NCBI GenBank assembly: GCA_937982665.1
Contig: CALJLD010000296.1
Coordinates: forward strand, 6,846 to 70,845
Direction: 5' to 3'
DNA: 64,000 bases
Origin: an uncultured Planctomycetales bacterium
GTDB taxonomy: Bacteria; Planctomycetota; Planctomycetia; Pirellulales; S012-138
Of the stretch, positions 17,851-26,531 are shown one piece after another. The first letter of the stretch is position 1. Each line of letters begins with the position of its first letter. Position numbers and translations under genes: made by a program. The notes under the pieces are model-generated. The model had not been told where the DNA came from. It made no database searches and saw only the letters and a program-made list of their open reading frames with translations.

Positions 17851-18630
17851 TCAGCGGCTGATCTTGGGGAACATGACCTTAGCCCCCGCCGGCACAATCA
17901 CGTGGTCCACATGCCCGGCCGAAAGCGGCTTTGCGACCATGCAGTGAATATGCGAGTGCGAGCCCATATGGGTGAACACGCCGGCATCGTTCTTGGAAAA
18001 AAAGCCGACCAGCGATGCCGGGCCATCGTCCAAATGGAGTTGGACCGCGGCCTTCACATGATCTGCATGAGAGCTGGGGCCTTCCGGCAAGCGGCTGCCA
18101 TCGATCACGTGCCAGCGCAAGTCACGGAAGTCGCCTTCGATGCGGAAAGGAATCCGCTGGTCCACGTACAGGCCAGCCGCTTCCGCCAGACGGGCAAGCT
18201 CATCATCGAGTTCGGCAAAGGGGATTTCTCGGTCAGTCTCGACGGTTTGCCAATCGTTAACTTGCGCGGAAACCAGCAGCGCCGCGGCGGCATCTGACTC
18301 GGTCAGCTTGTTTGTCCGGGCTTTCTGCACGCCGTCCGGATAAGAAAGATACGCAGCGCCATCAATGATCGTGACTTCGCCCGCCAGATCGGCCAGAGCT
18401 CCTACGGCGAACAGATGTTCGTTGGGCAACAGCGTATCCAATTGGACCGCAGCGCCAGTTTTGCCTTCGTGCATCATCTGCCGAAGATTGCCGTGGACTT
18501 TGATTTCAATCTCGCCAGTGGCGTTGCCAACCAGCGTTGGGCCGGGCTCGTTATCGATTCCTTCGTTGCAACCACAACTGAGAACGGAGATCAGCATGGC
18601 CGCGACGGTAGGACTCAAGAGTAGGTGCAC
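17851..18630 (-). CDS. Acetolactate-decarboxylase-like lipoprotein
   Basis: The fold matches alpha-acetolactate decarboxylase (AlsD/BudA). GALADLAGEVTIIDGAAYLS corresponds to the metal-ligand Glu block, PFRIEGDFRDLRW to the IRIDGTFKKVQTR block with its Arg, and HSHIHCMVAKPLSAGHVDH keeps the zinc pattern H-x-H-x10-H. Unlike the cytoplasmic enzyme, it starts with a lipoprotein-like signal (MISVLSCGC region), so the domain would sit outside the membrane. Whether it still decarboxylates acetolactate is unknown, and no acetolactate synthase is nearby. The start is a GTG at 18630 without a clear Shine-Dalgarno; an ATG at 18597 is an alternative. Confidence 0.75.
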   Translation of the reverse strand: MHLLLSPTVAAMLISVLSCGCNEGIDNEPGPTLVGNATGEIEIKVHGNLRQMMHEGKTGAAVQLDTLLPNEHLFAVGALADLAGEVTIIDGAAYLSYPDGVQKARTNKLTESDAAAALLVSAQVNDWQTVETDREIPFAELDDELARLAEAAGLYVDQRIPFRIEGDFRDLRWHVIDGSRLPEGPSSHADHVKAAVQLHLDDGPASLVGFFSKNDAGVFTHMGSHSHIHCMVAKPLSAGHVDHVIVPAGAKVMFPKISR

Positions 18631-18719
18631 AGTGATGATTTCTGCATGAAGAGATACTACGAAGTTGCACTACAAACAAAGTCGCACAATTCCTTGGCCT
18701 TGTCAGCCGCCGATTCACG

Positions 18720-18749
18720 AAAAAAAAAACCCGCCAGGCCGGCGAGGGC
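18720..18749 (-). terminator. Intrinsic terminator of the sigma/thioredoxin gene
   Basis: A GC-rich stem (CGCC/GGCG plus flanking CC/GG with one bulge) followed on the minus strand by a run of ten T, 22 bases after the stop codon. Confidence 0.85.
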
Positions 18750-18771
18750 TTCCCTATGGCAGAATCTGACG

Positions 18772-20235
18772 CTATTTCGCAGGGCAACTGTCAACATTCA
18801 CCAAGACGCTAACTGCGGTCTTTAGATCGCCGCCGCGCAAGTTGGTTGCCACGACCTTTCCGTTGCGATCAATCAAAAACGATGATGGGATGGCCCGAAC
18901 ACCAAGCCGGCCCGCAATGTCGTTCCCAGCGTCGTTTTCGCTTGCAACCTGGCTAAGGATGTTCGGCCACTCGATCCCTTGCGTTTCCAGGTATTTTTCT
19001 GCTGCGTCACTCGTCGTGTCGAGACTGATGCCCACGATGGCGAATCCATCGTCTTTATGGGCTTCGTACACTTCTCGAATGTTAGGCATTTCAGCTTTGC
19101 ATGGCCCGCACCAAGAAGCCCAGAACTCGACGAGCACGACTTTGCCGGAATAGTCTTTTAGATCGAATTCTTCGCCGCCGAGTGTTTCGCCTTCGATTGT
19201 CAGGCGTTGGCCGACGAATTTGTCCAGCGGATTCTCTTGGTCTTGCGGCGCACTGTTCGCATCCTCCGTGGGCACTCCCTCCTCCAGACGAACGAGAATT
19301 GATACTTCCGGTTCTGTGGAATCCGGCAATCCGGCGGAATTGGCGCTGACGGGACCAGAACTGTTGTTGGTGCTCGATTGGCCAACTCCGGCCCACGAAG
19401 TCGCCGCGACAATCGCGACAAGTAGGGCTGCCCAGCAAGCGGCCATGGAAAGAGATCTGACAGCAGTTGAAATCGTCATCGTTTGAAGAACTCCTTTGGC
19501 GAGTGCAAGCGACGCGTGGTTGCCGGCCCCAACGGCGGCCTCCGCAGCCCAGGCCGTTTTGACGTGCGCCGCAATAGAAACGGTTGTGTTGATTTGTTGA
19601 CTGGCGATGGTGACGTTGCTGTGTGCCATGGCCGTGCGCAGCAAAGCGCCCAGTGAAACGGTGAACACTGCAGATGCCATGAGTCGCGTGCGGAGCATCT
19701 TGCGGGCACGCTCCAATCGTTTGTAGAAGGCGCTCTCTTGCATGCCCAAACAACGCGCACCCTCTTTGGGCGAAGCGCCTTCCAAGTAGCACAGCACTAA
19801 CGGCAGCCGATACTTCTCCGGCAGTTTGTCAAGCTCTTCGTGCACGGTCACCACCAGGGCACGTGACGACACACCAGCTAACTCTTCGGGCGAGGCCGCG
19901 TTGTCGGACTCTTTATCGTTTAGCGGTTGCTCATGGCTGTTGCGTTGCTTCTTTCGTCGCAGGTTTTCCAAGGCACACCGCAAAGCCACGCGATGCAGCC
20001 ACGCAGCGATCGACTCGCGGTTGCGGACGGACGACGCCTTGCGGGCGAGCACAAAGAACGTCGCCTGAAAAGCGTCTTCGGCATCGGCGTGATTGGCCAG
20101 GACCGATGTGCAGACCGAGAAGACCATCGACTTGTAGCGATTAACGATCGCGCGAAACACGGCGTCTTCGCCTGAAGTGCAAAACCTCGCGAGCAACTGT
20201 GCATCGGTGAACGCAGTCAATTTTTCTGGGGCCAT
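18772..20235 (-). CDS. ECF sigma factor fused to a TlpA-type thioredoxin domain (487 aa)
   Basis: One continuous frame. Region 2 is at about 23-95 (DAFQATFFVLARKA, WLHRVALRCAL) and region 4 at about 128-185 (LDKLPEKYRLPLVLCYLEG, MQESAFYKRLERARKMLR). A hydrophobic segment follows (about 263-283), then a linker rich in Ser, Asn and acidic residues, then a complete thioredoxin-like domain (about 340-487) with WASWCGPCK at 373-380, cis-Pro region RAIPSSFLIDRNGK and a TlpA/ResA-like KVVLVEFWASWC lead-in. The redox domain would lie outside the membrane and the sigma domain inside. That it senses thiol redox state and controls sigma activity is an inference; a fused effector without signalling is possible. 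No frameshift or stop separates the two parts. Confidence 0.9.
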   Translation of the reverse strand: MAPEKLTAFTDAQLLARFCTSGEDAVFRAIVNRYKSMVFSVCTSVLANHADAEDAFQATFFVLARKASSVRNRESIAAWLHRVALRCALENLRRKKQRNSHEQPLNDKESDNAASPEELAGVSSRALVVTVHEELDKLPEKYRLPLVLCYLEGASPKEGARCLGMQESAFYKRLERARKMLRTRLMASAVFTVSLGALLRTAMAHSNVTIASQQINTTVSIAAHVKTAWAAEAAVGAGNHASLALAKGVLQTMTISTAVRSLSMAACWAALLVAIVAATSWAGVGQSSTNNSSGPVSANSAGLPDSTEPEVSILVRLEEGVPTEDANSAPQDQENPLDKFVGQRLTIEGETLGGEEFDLKDYSGKVVLVEFWASWCGPCKAEMPNIREVYEAHKDDGFAIVGISLDTTSDAAEKYLETQGIEWPNILSQVASENDAGNDIAGRLGVRAIPSSFLIDRNGKVVATNLRGGDLKTAVSVLVNVDSCPAK

Positions 20236-20478
20236 ACCGAGCCAGCCTTAATGGAAGCGAGAGCCGCAACGTCATAGGGATAGATGCGCGGGGGCCGCGG
20301 AATTCGACAAGGAATTCCTCAGATTGATGGTTTGCGATAGCGGAGGCGCCTGATTTGTACGAACTGAGGTGCTGGCAAGTTCTTGGTGCAAGCGGCGCTC
20401 GCACGGCAATTCGATGCCCAGCGCAGATAGAGCTGCAATCCGAGCGGTTCGTACGATACCTCACTAATATGTTGCGGC

Positions 20479-21441
20479 TCACTCCGGCCAATCAAAATCA
20501 GCAACCACCGGCGGATGATCCGAGAGCTTGTGCATCTCTTCGCTCTCAACCCATTCCGCAGCTCGGCTGCGCGCGGCGAACTCCGGTGAAGCCAACACAT
20601 AGTCAATCCGCGGGCGGCCGGGAAACTGCGGTTGATCTTCAGGACGATGTTTGACCCAGGCGTCAACCAGACCGGCATCAAGCGCTTGTTGCAGCACGTT
20701 GTAGTACGGCTTGCCGTCTGTCAGCGGCCACTGCCACAGGTCGACGTGCCAGTGCCGGGCTGTTTCGCCAAAGAGCGAGTCATCTTGCGGTGAGAGCGCG
20801 TTGAGATCGCCCATCACCAGGCAAGGACGCTCGTCGTCCATCACCTGCTGCATTCGTTCCAGCACGGCGGCCATCTCCTGCATCCGCCGCTGGTTCTCTT
20901 TGCCGGGATAGAAATGCGTGACGAAGACATCGATCCCATCCACGCGGCAATGCAGCAAGCCATGATGAAAGCCGTCGGTGACGCGTTCCACAACTTCGAT
21001 AGGTCTCTTGGCGGTCAACGCAATGTCATAGCCATTCTCCTTGAGCAGCACCGCATGATCATGCCCCCAGGCCTTGGCATCCGTCTGAAGTTCTTCCAGC
21101 GTGTAACCATTCATCTCCTGCAAGCCCACCAGATCCGGTTGCTGTTCCTCCAACCATTCATAGGCTGCCTGCTTGCGCTCCGCGCCGGGAAGATAGGGAT
21201 CACCCACGCGATAATCGTTGAAGCCAACGAGGACGTTGAAGGTGATCACGCGATAGGGATCGTCGGCTTGGCCTTGAACGGTTGCACCGGCTCGGGCTAG
21301 CGTTTGTTGTGGAGCGTGCGATTGATAATTTAGATCTTGAGCTCCGACTGTTTGGGGCGCAAAAGCGATCGCAAAAACTACGGATATCGCATATGCGGTT
21401 GACAGCGCTGACATGATTGGGTGATTGCTATGCGTTTTCAT
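20479..21441 (-). CDS. Exported endonuclease/exonuclease/phosphatase-family protein
   Basis: EEP-fold hydrolase with signal peptide (about 1-35, ending TVGAQ). Motifs: VITFNVLVGFND, PDLVGLQEMNG (metal-binding Glu), FVTHFYPG, CLVMGDLNALSPQDD (Asp/Asn pair), PRIDYVLASPEF and KLSDHPPVVADF (catalytic Asp-His). The substrate cannot be told from the sequence; nucleic acid, phosphoinositide-like lipid or sphingomyelin are all known for the fold. The ATG at 21441 overlaps the end of the upstream gene by 14 bases, so translational coupling is likely. Confidence 0.88.
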   Translation of the reverse strand: MKTHSNHPIMSALSTAYAISVVFAIAFAPQTVGAQDLNYQSHAPQQTLARAGATVQGQADDPYRVITFNVLVGFNDYRVGDPYLPGAERKQAAYEWLEEQQPDLVGLQEMNGYTLEELQTDAKAWGHDHAVLLKENGYDIALTAKRPIEVVERVTDGFHHGLLHCRVDGIDVFVTHFYPGKENQRRMQEMAAVLERMQQVMDDERPCLVMGDLNALSPQDDSLFGETARHWHVDLWQWPLTDGKPYYNVLQQALDAGLVDAWVKHRPEDQPQFPGRPRIDYVLASPEFAARSRAAEWVESEEMHKLSDHPPVVADFDWPE

Positions 21442-22756
21442 GGTCACCGAGACGGCCTAAGCTGAATCTCAAAAAGTGCTTGTGCAATTTTGTTGCGATT
21501 TCAATTGTCGTCGACAGCTCTCGAGCTTCTTCGGAATGATCGGGAAACCAGCTCTCGCCGCGCGAAAGAAACAAGTACAAATGCCCGCTAACAACTTGAA
21601 TATTTCTTGGCGATCCACGCATCAATAACTCTTGCCATTCCGGCGTGAAAAACAGCGCGGCTACGGCAGGGTCAGGTGAGACAAAATAATACCGCCGATG
21701 GAACGCTTTGTTCCATGTCTCCGCTTTCGGCCAGCGCAGATGATGCTTCTGCCATACCCGCTCCGATCGGTCTCTCCACGGCGTCAAGCAGAAGTCCGGG
21801 ATGCCTGGACAACACTCCGTCATCACGACCGCGAGATGCCGCCGCCAGATCTCATTCTTGTCGCCGCGGTTGGCGACAAACGCGATATTGCCAAGAGTTG
21901 CGTCTATTGCCGGGTTCAAGCTGTAGAGACCAAACGTACAGATGAAGTCCAGCACGATGACATTCAGGCCATCAACTTCGCCAGCCAATTGCAGATGAAA
22001 AGTATCGAGTCGGCCAGGCAGGTAAAGTGGCAATGCCTCACATCCAACAGCGTCAGCCAGTTGTGTTCCGCTAAGATGTGCCATGGAAAGTTCATTCGCC
22101 GCAGCCGCCAGGGCGCGCTGATATCGAACCCGTTTGCGCGTGTTCCACGACGAAATCAAATAGCCAATCAAGAAAGCGGCCGTCATCAACCCGGCCAAAA
22201 ATAAAATGACCAATCCCCAATGCGTATCTCCGTTTTGTTGTCCTTCCTCAAAGGCCAAAAGAAATGCAAATAAGATCACAAAGAATGCAACCGAGCCGCC
22301 GGCACACACAAGTCCGATAAGGACCGCATTGCGAAGTCTGCATCCTTTGCTGGGCAGCGCGTTGCATGCAAACGCCCGCGCGCAAGTTGGCACGTCGCAT
22401 CCGCTTTGCTGCGGGCATAGCAATGGCCCTTCATGTCGACGCATGAGTGGTTCCACATGGTCGAGGAGCTCTGCAATTCCGGAATGCCCGATAACGGACT
22501 TTCGCGCATCCGGAACAAGAGGTCGAAGGATTGTCTGCTGTTTTGGTTCTTGTTGCGGCTCCGGTCGATTTGGTTGAGTGTCGGTTGGGGAATCGCTCCA
22601 AGGTTTCAGTTCAACCGGTTTTTCGCTTGGGAAGGACTCCGCGCTGCGCAAATCATGCCCTAACGGGGCCCGGCAATATGGACACCGATTGCGCGGCAAG
22701 CCGGAGGGCATTTCCAGCTGAAAGCTCTCGCCGCATTGGCACGTGAGTTGGGTCAT
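21428..22756 (-). CDS. Zinc-ribbon membrane protein of unknown function (442 aa)
   Basis: Starts MTQLTCQCGESF and continues to NRCPYCRAPLG, giving a CxC...CxxC zinc ribbon in the first 30 residues. A charged linker with a second Cys-rich stretch (CPQQSGCDVPTCARAFAC) follows. Two adjacent membrane segments come next (about 150-175 and 185-207), then a soluble domain of about 235 residues resembling DUF3137-like proteins in layout, which is a weak guess. The ATG at 22756 is chosen because the zinc ribbon begins there; the longer frame would overlap the divergent amidohydrolase promoter region. Confidence 0.72.
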   Translation of the reverse strand: MTQLTCQCGESFQLEMPSGLPRNRCPYCRAPLGHDLRSAESFPSEKPVELKPWSDSPTDTQPNRPEPQQEPKQQTILRPLVPDARKSVIGHSGIAELLDHVEPLMRRHEGPLLCPQQSGCDVPTCARAFACNALPSKGCRLRNAVLIGLVCAGGSVAFFVILFAFLLAFEEGQQNGDTHWGLVILFLAGLMTAAFLIGYLISSWNTRKRVRYQRALAAAANELSMAHLSGTQLADAVGCEALPLYLPGRLDTFHLQLAGEVDGLNVIVLDFICTFGLYSLNPAIDATLGNIAFVANRGDKNEIWRRHLAVVMTECCPGIPDFCLTPWRDRSERVWQKHHLRWPKAETWNKAFHRRYYFVSPDPAVAALFFTPEWQELLMRGSPRNIQVVSGHLYLFLSRGESWFPDHSEEARELSTTIEIATKLHKHFLRFSLGRLGDHENA

Positions 22757-22931
22757 CAGTCGTTCTGAAACTGTGGCTACATGTTTACGCCGCACTGCAT
22801 TTCGTTGTCCACAGCCAGCAGGCAGATTAGATTCTAACGAACACCGCGACGCATGTTTGGCAAATCTTCTTCTGTCGCTATTCACTTTGAAACGAGCGAC
22901 ATACATTCCCGCGAACACCATAGGCTCGCTC

Positions 22932-24443
22932 ATGGACTACAGGCATAGACATAGACTTACTTCCGCGGTGTTGGTTGCCATCACTTGCCTGATCTCACAA
23001 GGCACAATTGCCTGGCCTGCCGCCGTGCAAGATCAGCAGGACAGCGTGCAAGCTCAAGAGAACAATCCCAACACGCAACCGCCAAACCCGGGGCAAATCG
23101 ACGTTCCGCCGGAAGCCATTTTGGCGACGACGTCCGACAAGACCATCATTCGCGGCGGCTGGTTGTTTGATGGAGTGAGCGATGACGTTGTGCCCAACAC
23201 CGGCATTGTTGTCCATAACGGATCGTTCTTTGAAGTCGGCGCGGACCTGACCGATCGCGATCTGGCCGAATACAAGGTCATCGAACTGGGCGACGACGAT
23301 TACGTTCTGCCTGGCTTGTTTGATCTGCATGCGCATTACAACGTCACGCTGGCCGGTCGCCCTCGCCAGGACGAAAAGAACGTGATGCCGATTCTCTATC
23401 TGGCGAATGGTTGGACGTCCACGTTCCCCGCTGGCGAGTACGATCCCGATGGCATGATGGCCATGCGAAAGCGGATCGATCGAGGGCAACAAATTGGCCC
23501 TCGCGTCTATAACTCCGGTCCGTACTTCGGCACGGCTCGTCGAGGCTGGAGTCGCCGCATGACGGCCGAAGAGATCTATGAGGAAGTCGATTATTGGGTC
23601 ATCAACGGCGCGCGGGGATTCAAGGCGAAAGGCATTGCTCCCGAACACCTGCAGCCGCTGATCGAACGCGCGCACTGGCATGGCCTGACGGTCACCGGCC
23701 ATCTTGATTCCGGTTTTCGCAACTCGGTCAATCCCAAGACGGCCATCCTGATGGGCATTGATCGCGTCGAGCATTTTCTTGGCGGCGATGTTTTGCCGGA
23801 CACGCAATCGGCCTATCGCACTCTGCAAGACCTGGACCCCAATGACCCCGGCCTTAATGAGATCATTCAGCTCTACATTGATCACGGCGTTTACTTTGAC
23901 GCGACCATCGCAACATACGGATCACTGGGCGAGTTGGGCGAAGGCTTTGAGTACTGGACTGACGAGCAGAAGTACTTTACTCCGTTTGTCAATGAGTGGC
24001 TCGCCAACAAAGAGCCGCGCCGCAGTATGGAGATGTACTACAAGATCTATCTCGTGAAGAAGCAAACGATCAAACGCTACTTCGATGCCGGCGGCAAGAT
24101 CACGATCGGCAGCGATCACCCTTCGACCGGAACGTTCATCTCCGGCTTCTTCGGACATCGCGAGGTTGCGCACCTGGTCATGTGCGGACTTCCGCCAGCC
24201 GCGGCGCTCAAAGCGGCCACCGCCAACGGCGCCAACGCGATGAACGTCGGCCAGAAGTTGGGAACGGTCGAAGCCGGCAAGTTCGCGGATCTGTGCATCA
24301 TCCGCGGCAATCCTTTGGAAGACATTCACAACACGCACAACGTGCGACTCGTGATGAAGGCCGGCGAGCTGTATGACTCGGCCAAGTTGTTGGAATGCGT
24401 CGAAGGGAAGCTAGGGCCGAAGGGCGACGACGACTGGCAATAA
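22932..24443 (+). CDS. Exported metal-dependent amidohydrolase
   Basis: Amidohydrolase-superfamily TIM barrel with signal peptide (about 1-38) and a spacer rich in Gln, Asn and Pro. Metal ligands: LPGLFDLHAHYNV (HxH), VTGHLDSG, GSDHPSTG (Asp), and a C-terminal strand GTVEAGKFADLCIIRGNPL typical of imidazolonepropionase/dihydroorotase-like members. The substrate is unknown; exported members of this group often act on dipeptides or cyclic amides. The ATG at 22932 is followed at once by basic residues and the hydrophobic signal core. Confidence 0.88.
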   Translation: MDYRHRHRLTSAVLVAITCLISQGTIAWPAAVQDQQDSVQAQENNPNTQPPNPGQIDVPPEAILATTSDKTIIRGGWLFDGVSDDVVPNTGIVVHNGSFFEVGADLTDRDLAEYKVIELGDDDYVLPGLFDLHAHYNVTLAGRPRQDEKNVMPILYLANGWTSTFPAGEYDPDGMMAMRKRIDRGQQIGPRVYNSGPYFGTARRGWSRRMTAEEIYEEVDYWVINGARGFKAKGIAPEHLQPLIERAHWHGLTVTGHLDSGFRNSVNPKTAILMGIDRVEHFLGGDVLPDTQSAYRTLQDLDPNDPGLNEIIQLYIDHGVYFDATIATYGSLGELGEGFEYWTDEQKYFTPFVNEWLANKEPRRSMEMYYKIYLVKKQTIKRYFDAGGKITIGSDHPSTGTFISGFFGHREVAHLVMCGLPPAAALKAATANGANAMNVGQKLGTVEAGKFADLCIIRGNPLEDIHNTHNVRLVMKAGELYDSAKLLECVEGKLGPKGDDDWQ

Positions 24444-24476
24444 GAAACACTACGCAATCATTTGGGGAGAGAAAGC

Positions 24477-25589
24477 ATGTCAAGAGTTGCACCGCGTAGT
24501 GCTGGCATCAAGCTCTGGGTTGTTGTCGCCCTATGCGTAGTCTTTGTTTGTACAGTTTGCGCTATCTTATGGTTGAGAACCCCGACAGCGAGTCCCCTGT
24601 TACAACGAATTTATGCCGCCCTGGATGGTGGAACGCCGCCGTACACGATGGTCTCGGAAGCAACACCGCCTGACGGTTGGCATTATTCCTTGGCGTTCGA
24701 TCGTTACGGAAGTGATCTGTTTTTGTTGACGGTGGAAGAGGTGCGAGGAAGCGTCAATCCGCGTCGTGAGTATTGGGATGTCACAACGGGGGCAAAATCC
24801 CATGAATTTGTACGCTCCGATCCCTTTAGTTTTTGGCCCGTCAAATTCTCGCCGGACGGCAACTGGGTCAGTTCCGACGCGTTCGCCCGGTCCGTGCATA
24901 TCGTCAATGCCGATACAGGTAAGGCGAATATCGTCGTTTCAAATCTCACGTTTGATCTCGCAGAGTTTGAGCTGGGCGAGTCGGTCTTGGCGTTCAGCGC
25001 GGACAGCCAAAGGTTAATCGTTGTGACGGAAGACGCGACGCTGACAGTTTTTGAATCGCCTACCGGAAAAGAAATAGCGAAGCACAGAGTTCCCGACGCA
25101 AGAGACGTGCTTGCGATGATTGGTGTTGCAGGTGGGCCTTTAGTCGCTTGCTTGGCCAGCGACGGTGAGTTGATGGTTCTCGATTATGAGACGGGCGATG
25201 TCGTTAATCAGTTTTCGTGGGGACCAGTGGATCGCACGTTCTCTTTCTTGACGACCTACGATCCCGATTTGCTGATTGTTGATGGAAACAGGAATGGTTC
25301 CGGTGTAGTGAATTGGAAAACTGGAGTACGACTGTGGGCACTCGATGCTGAACACTATCCATTGACTGTTTTGCAAGGCGACGTGCTTGTTAGCGGTGCA
25401 TCACTCGGGCGGATCGCGTTTTGGAATCTGCGGACGTTTGAACAAGCTTTGGAATTTCCAGCACACCCGCAGCCTTATGGAAACGGAGTGCCCGCCAGCG
25501 TAGTTTTCGCTGCGGCTTCGCCCGATAGTTCCTGGCTTGTGACGATGGGTGCGGATGAAAAACTGAAGTTTTGGCGGCTTGCAGACTAG
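24477..25589 (+). CDS. Membrane-anchored beta-propeller protein (370 aa)
   Basis: One N-terminal membrane segment (about 14-37, LWVVVALCVVFVCTVCAIL) and then WD40/quinoprotein-like blades (KFSPDGNWVSSDAF; AFSADSQRLIVVTEDATLTVFES; AAASPDSSWLVTMGADEKLKFWR). Probably a scaffold on the outer face of the cytoplasmic membrane. GGGGAGAG lies just before the ATG at 24477. The gene starts 33 bases after the amidohydrolase stop, so the two likely form an operon. Confidence 0.82.
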   Translation: MSRVAPRSAGIKLWVVVALCVVFVCTVCAILWLRTPTASPLLQRIYAALDGGTPPYTMVSEATPPDGWHYSLAFDRYGSDLFLLTVEEVRGSVNPRREYWDVTTGAKSHEFVRSDPFSFWPVKFSPDGNWVSSDAFARSVHIVNADTGKANIVVSNLTFDLAEFELGESVLAFSADSQRLIVVTEDATLTVFESPTGKEIAKHRVPDARDVLAMIGVAGGPLVACLASDGELMVLDYETGDVVNQFSWGPVDRTFSFLTTYDPDLLIVDGNRNGSGVVNWKTGVRLWALDAEHYPLTVLQGDVLVSGASLGRIAFWNLRTFEQALEFPAHPQPYGNGVPASVVFAAASPDSSWLVTMGADEKLKFWRLAD

Positions 25590-25719
25590 CATCCACTGTC
25601 AAAACTCCAGCTCGACTACGCTCCGACTGAATCTGTCATTTCTGAAACGGATGCCATACAAGGCCCACCTGGAGACATACCGAGTGGAGACATACCGCCA
25701 ACAAGATGACTTTTTTCGC

Positions 25720-26520
25720 TCAGCTTAGCCCTAAGACATCGTCCATCCCGTACAGGCCTGGCTGCTGGGAAACGACAAAGCGCGCGGCGGCCAAAGCTCC
25801 CAATGCATAGCAGTCGCGATTGCTCGCTCGCACCGAGACTTCCAGTGTTTCACCCAAGGGGGCAAAGATGATGGTGTGTTCGCCGGGGTTGTCGCCAGTG
25901 CGAATCGCGTGGTAGCCGATTTCGTTCTTGGCTCGTGCGCCGGTCATCCCTTCGCGGCCGTGCTGATGAGTGTCTTGTCCCATTTCCGCGGCAATGATCT
26001 GACCGAAACGGAGCGCCGTCCCGCTTGGAGCGTCTTCCTTGTAGCGGTGATGTCTCTCGATAATCTCCACATCCACCTGGCCGGGTTGTTTGGCCAACGC
26101 TTTGCTGGCAATCGAACACAGCTTCATCGCAATGTTGACCGTCAGGCTCATGCTGGGCGCCCAGACAACGGGAATGGTCTCGGACGCTGCGCGAATGTTT
26201 GCTTGTTGCGCGTCACTTAAGCCCGTGGTGGCGACAACCAGCGGAACCTTTCGCTCGCGAGCTAAAGCCGTGGCGCGTTCCGCGCCTTCAGGCTTGGAGA
26301 AATCGATGATCGCATCGACCTCGTTTCCTTCAACAAGTTGGTCGGCGATGCTAATGCCAACAGCATCGATTCCCGCGACTTCGCCGGCGTCACGGCCCAA
26401 CTGCGGATGCCCGGCCGCCTCCAGCGCGGCGACAAGCTTTGCATCGTCCGCGGCAGCAACAACCGCCGTAACTCGGCACCCCATCCGCCCGGCGGCTCCG
26501 TTAATCGCCAATTTCAGCAT
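25720..26520 (-). CDS. dapB: 4-hydroxy-tetrahydrodipicolinate reductase
   Basis: NAD(P)H-dependent step of lysine/diaminopimelate synthesis. The Rossmann motif INGAAGRMG is at the N-terminus, with VVATTGLSDAQ, WAPSMSLTVN and the substrate-binding/catalytic EIIERHHRYKEDAPSGTA (His-His and Lys). The 266 aa are normal for DapB. AGGA stands 8 bases before the ATG. It begins 11 bases after the stop of the spermidine-synthase-like gene, so the two are co-transcribed, though no functional link is evident. Confidence 0.96.
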   Translation of the reverse strand: MLKLAINGAAGRMGCRVTAVVAAADDAKLVAALEAAGHPQLGRDAGEVAGIDAVGISIADQLVEGNEVDAIIDFSKPEGAERATALARERKVPLVVATTGLSDAQQANIRAASETIPVVWAPSMSLTVNIAMKLCSIASKALAKQPGQVDVEIIERHHRYKEDAPSGTALRFGQIIAAEMGQDTHQHGREGMTGARAKNEIGYHAIRTGDNPGEHTIIFAPLGETLEVSVRASNRDCYALGALAAARFVVSQQPGLYGMDDVLGLS

Positions 26521-26531
26521 CCGCGCATTCC

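Noticed and set aside
17515..17851. Short minus-strand ORFs of 67 and 84 codons
   Set aside because: No ribosome-binding site, no domain, atypical composition for this genome; treated as intergenic.
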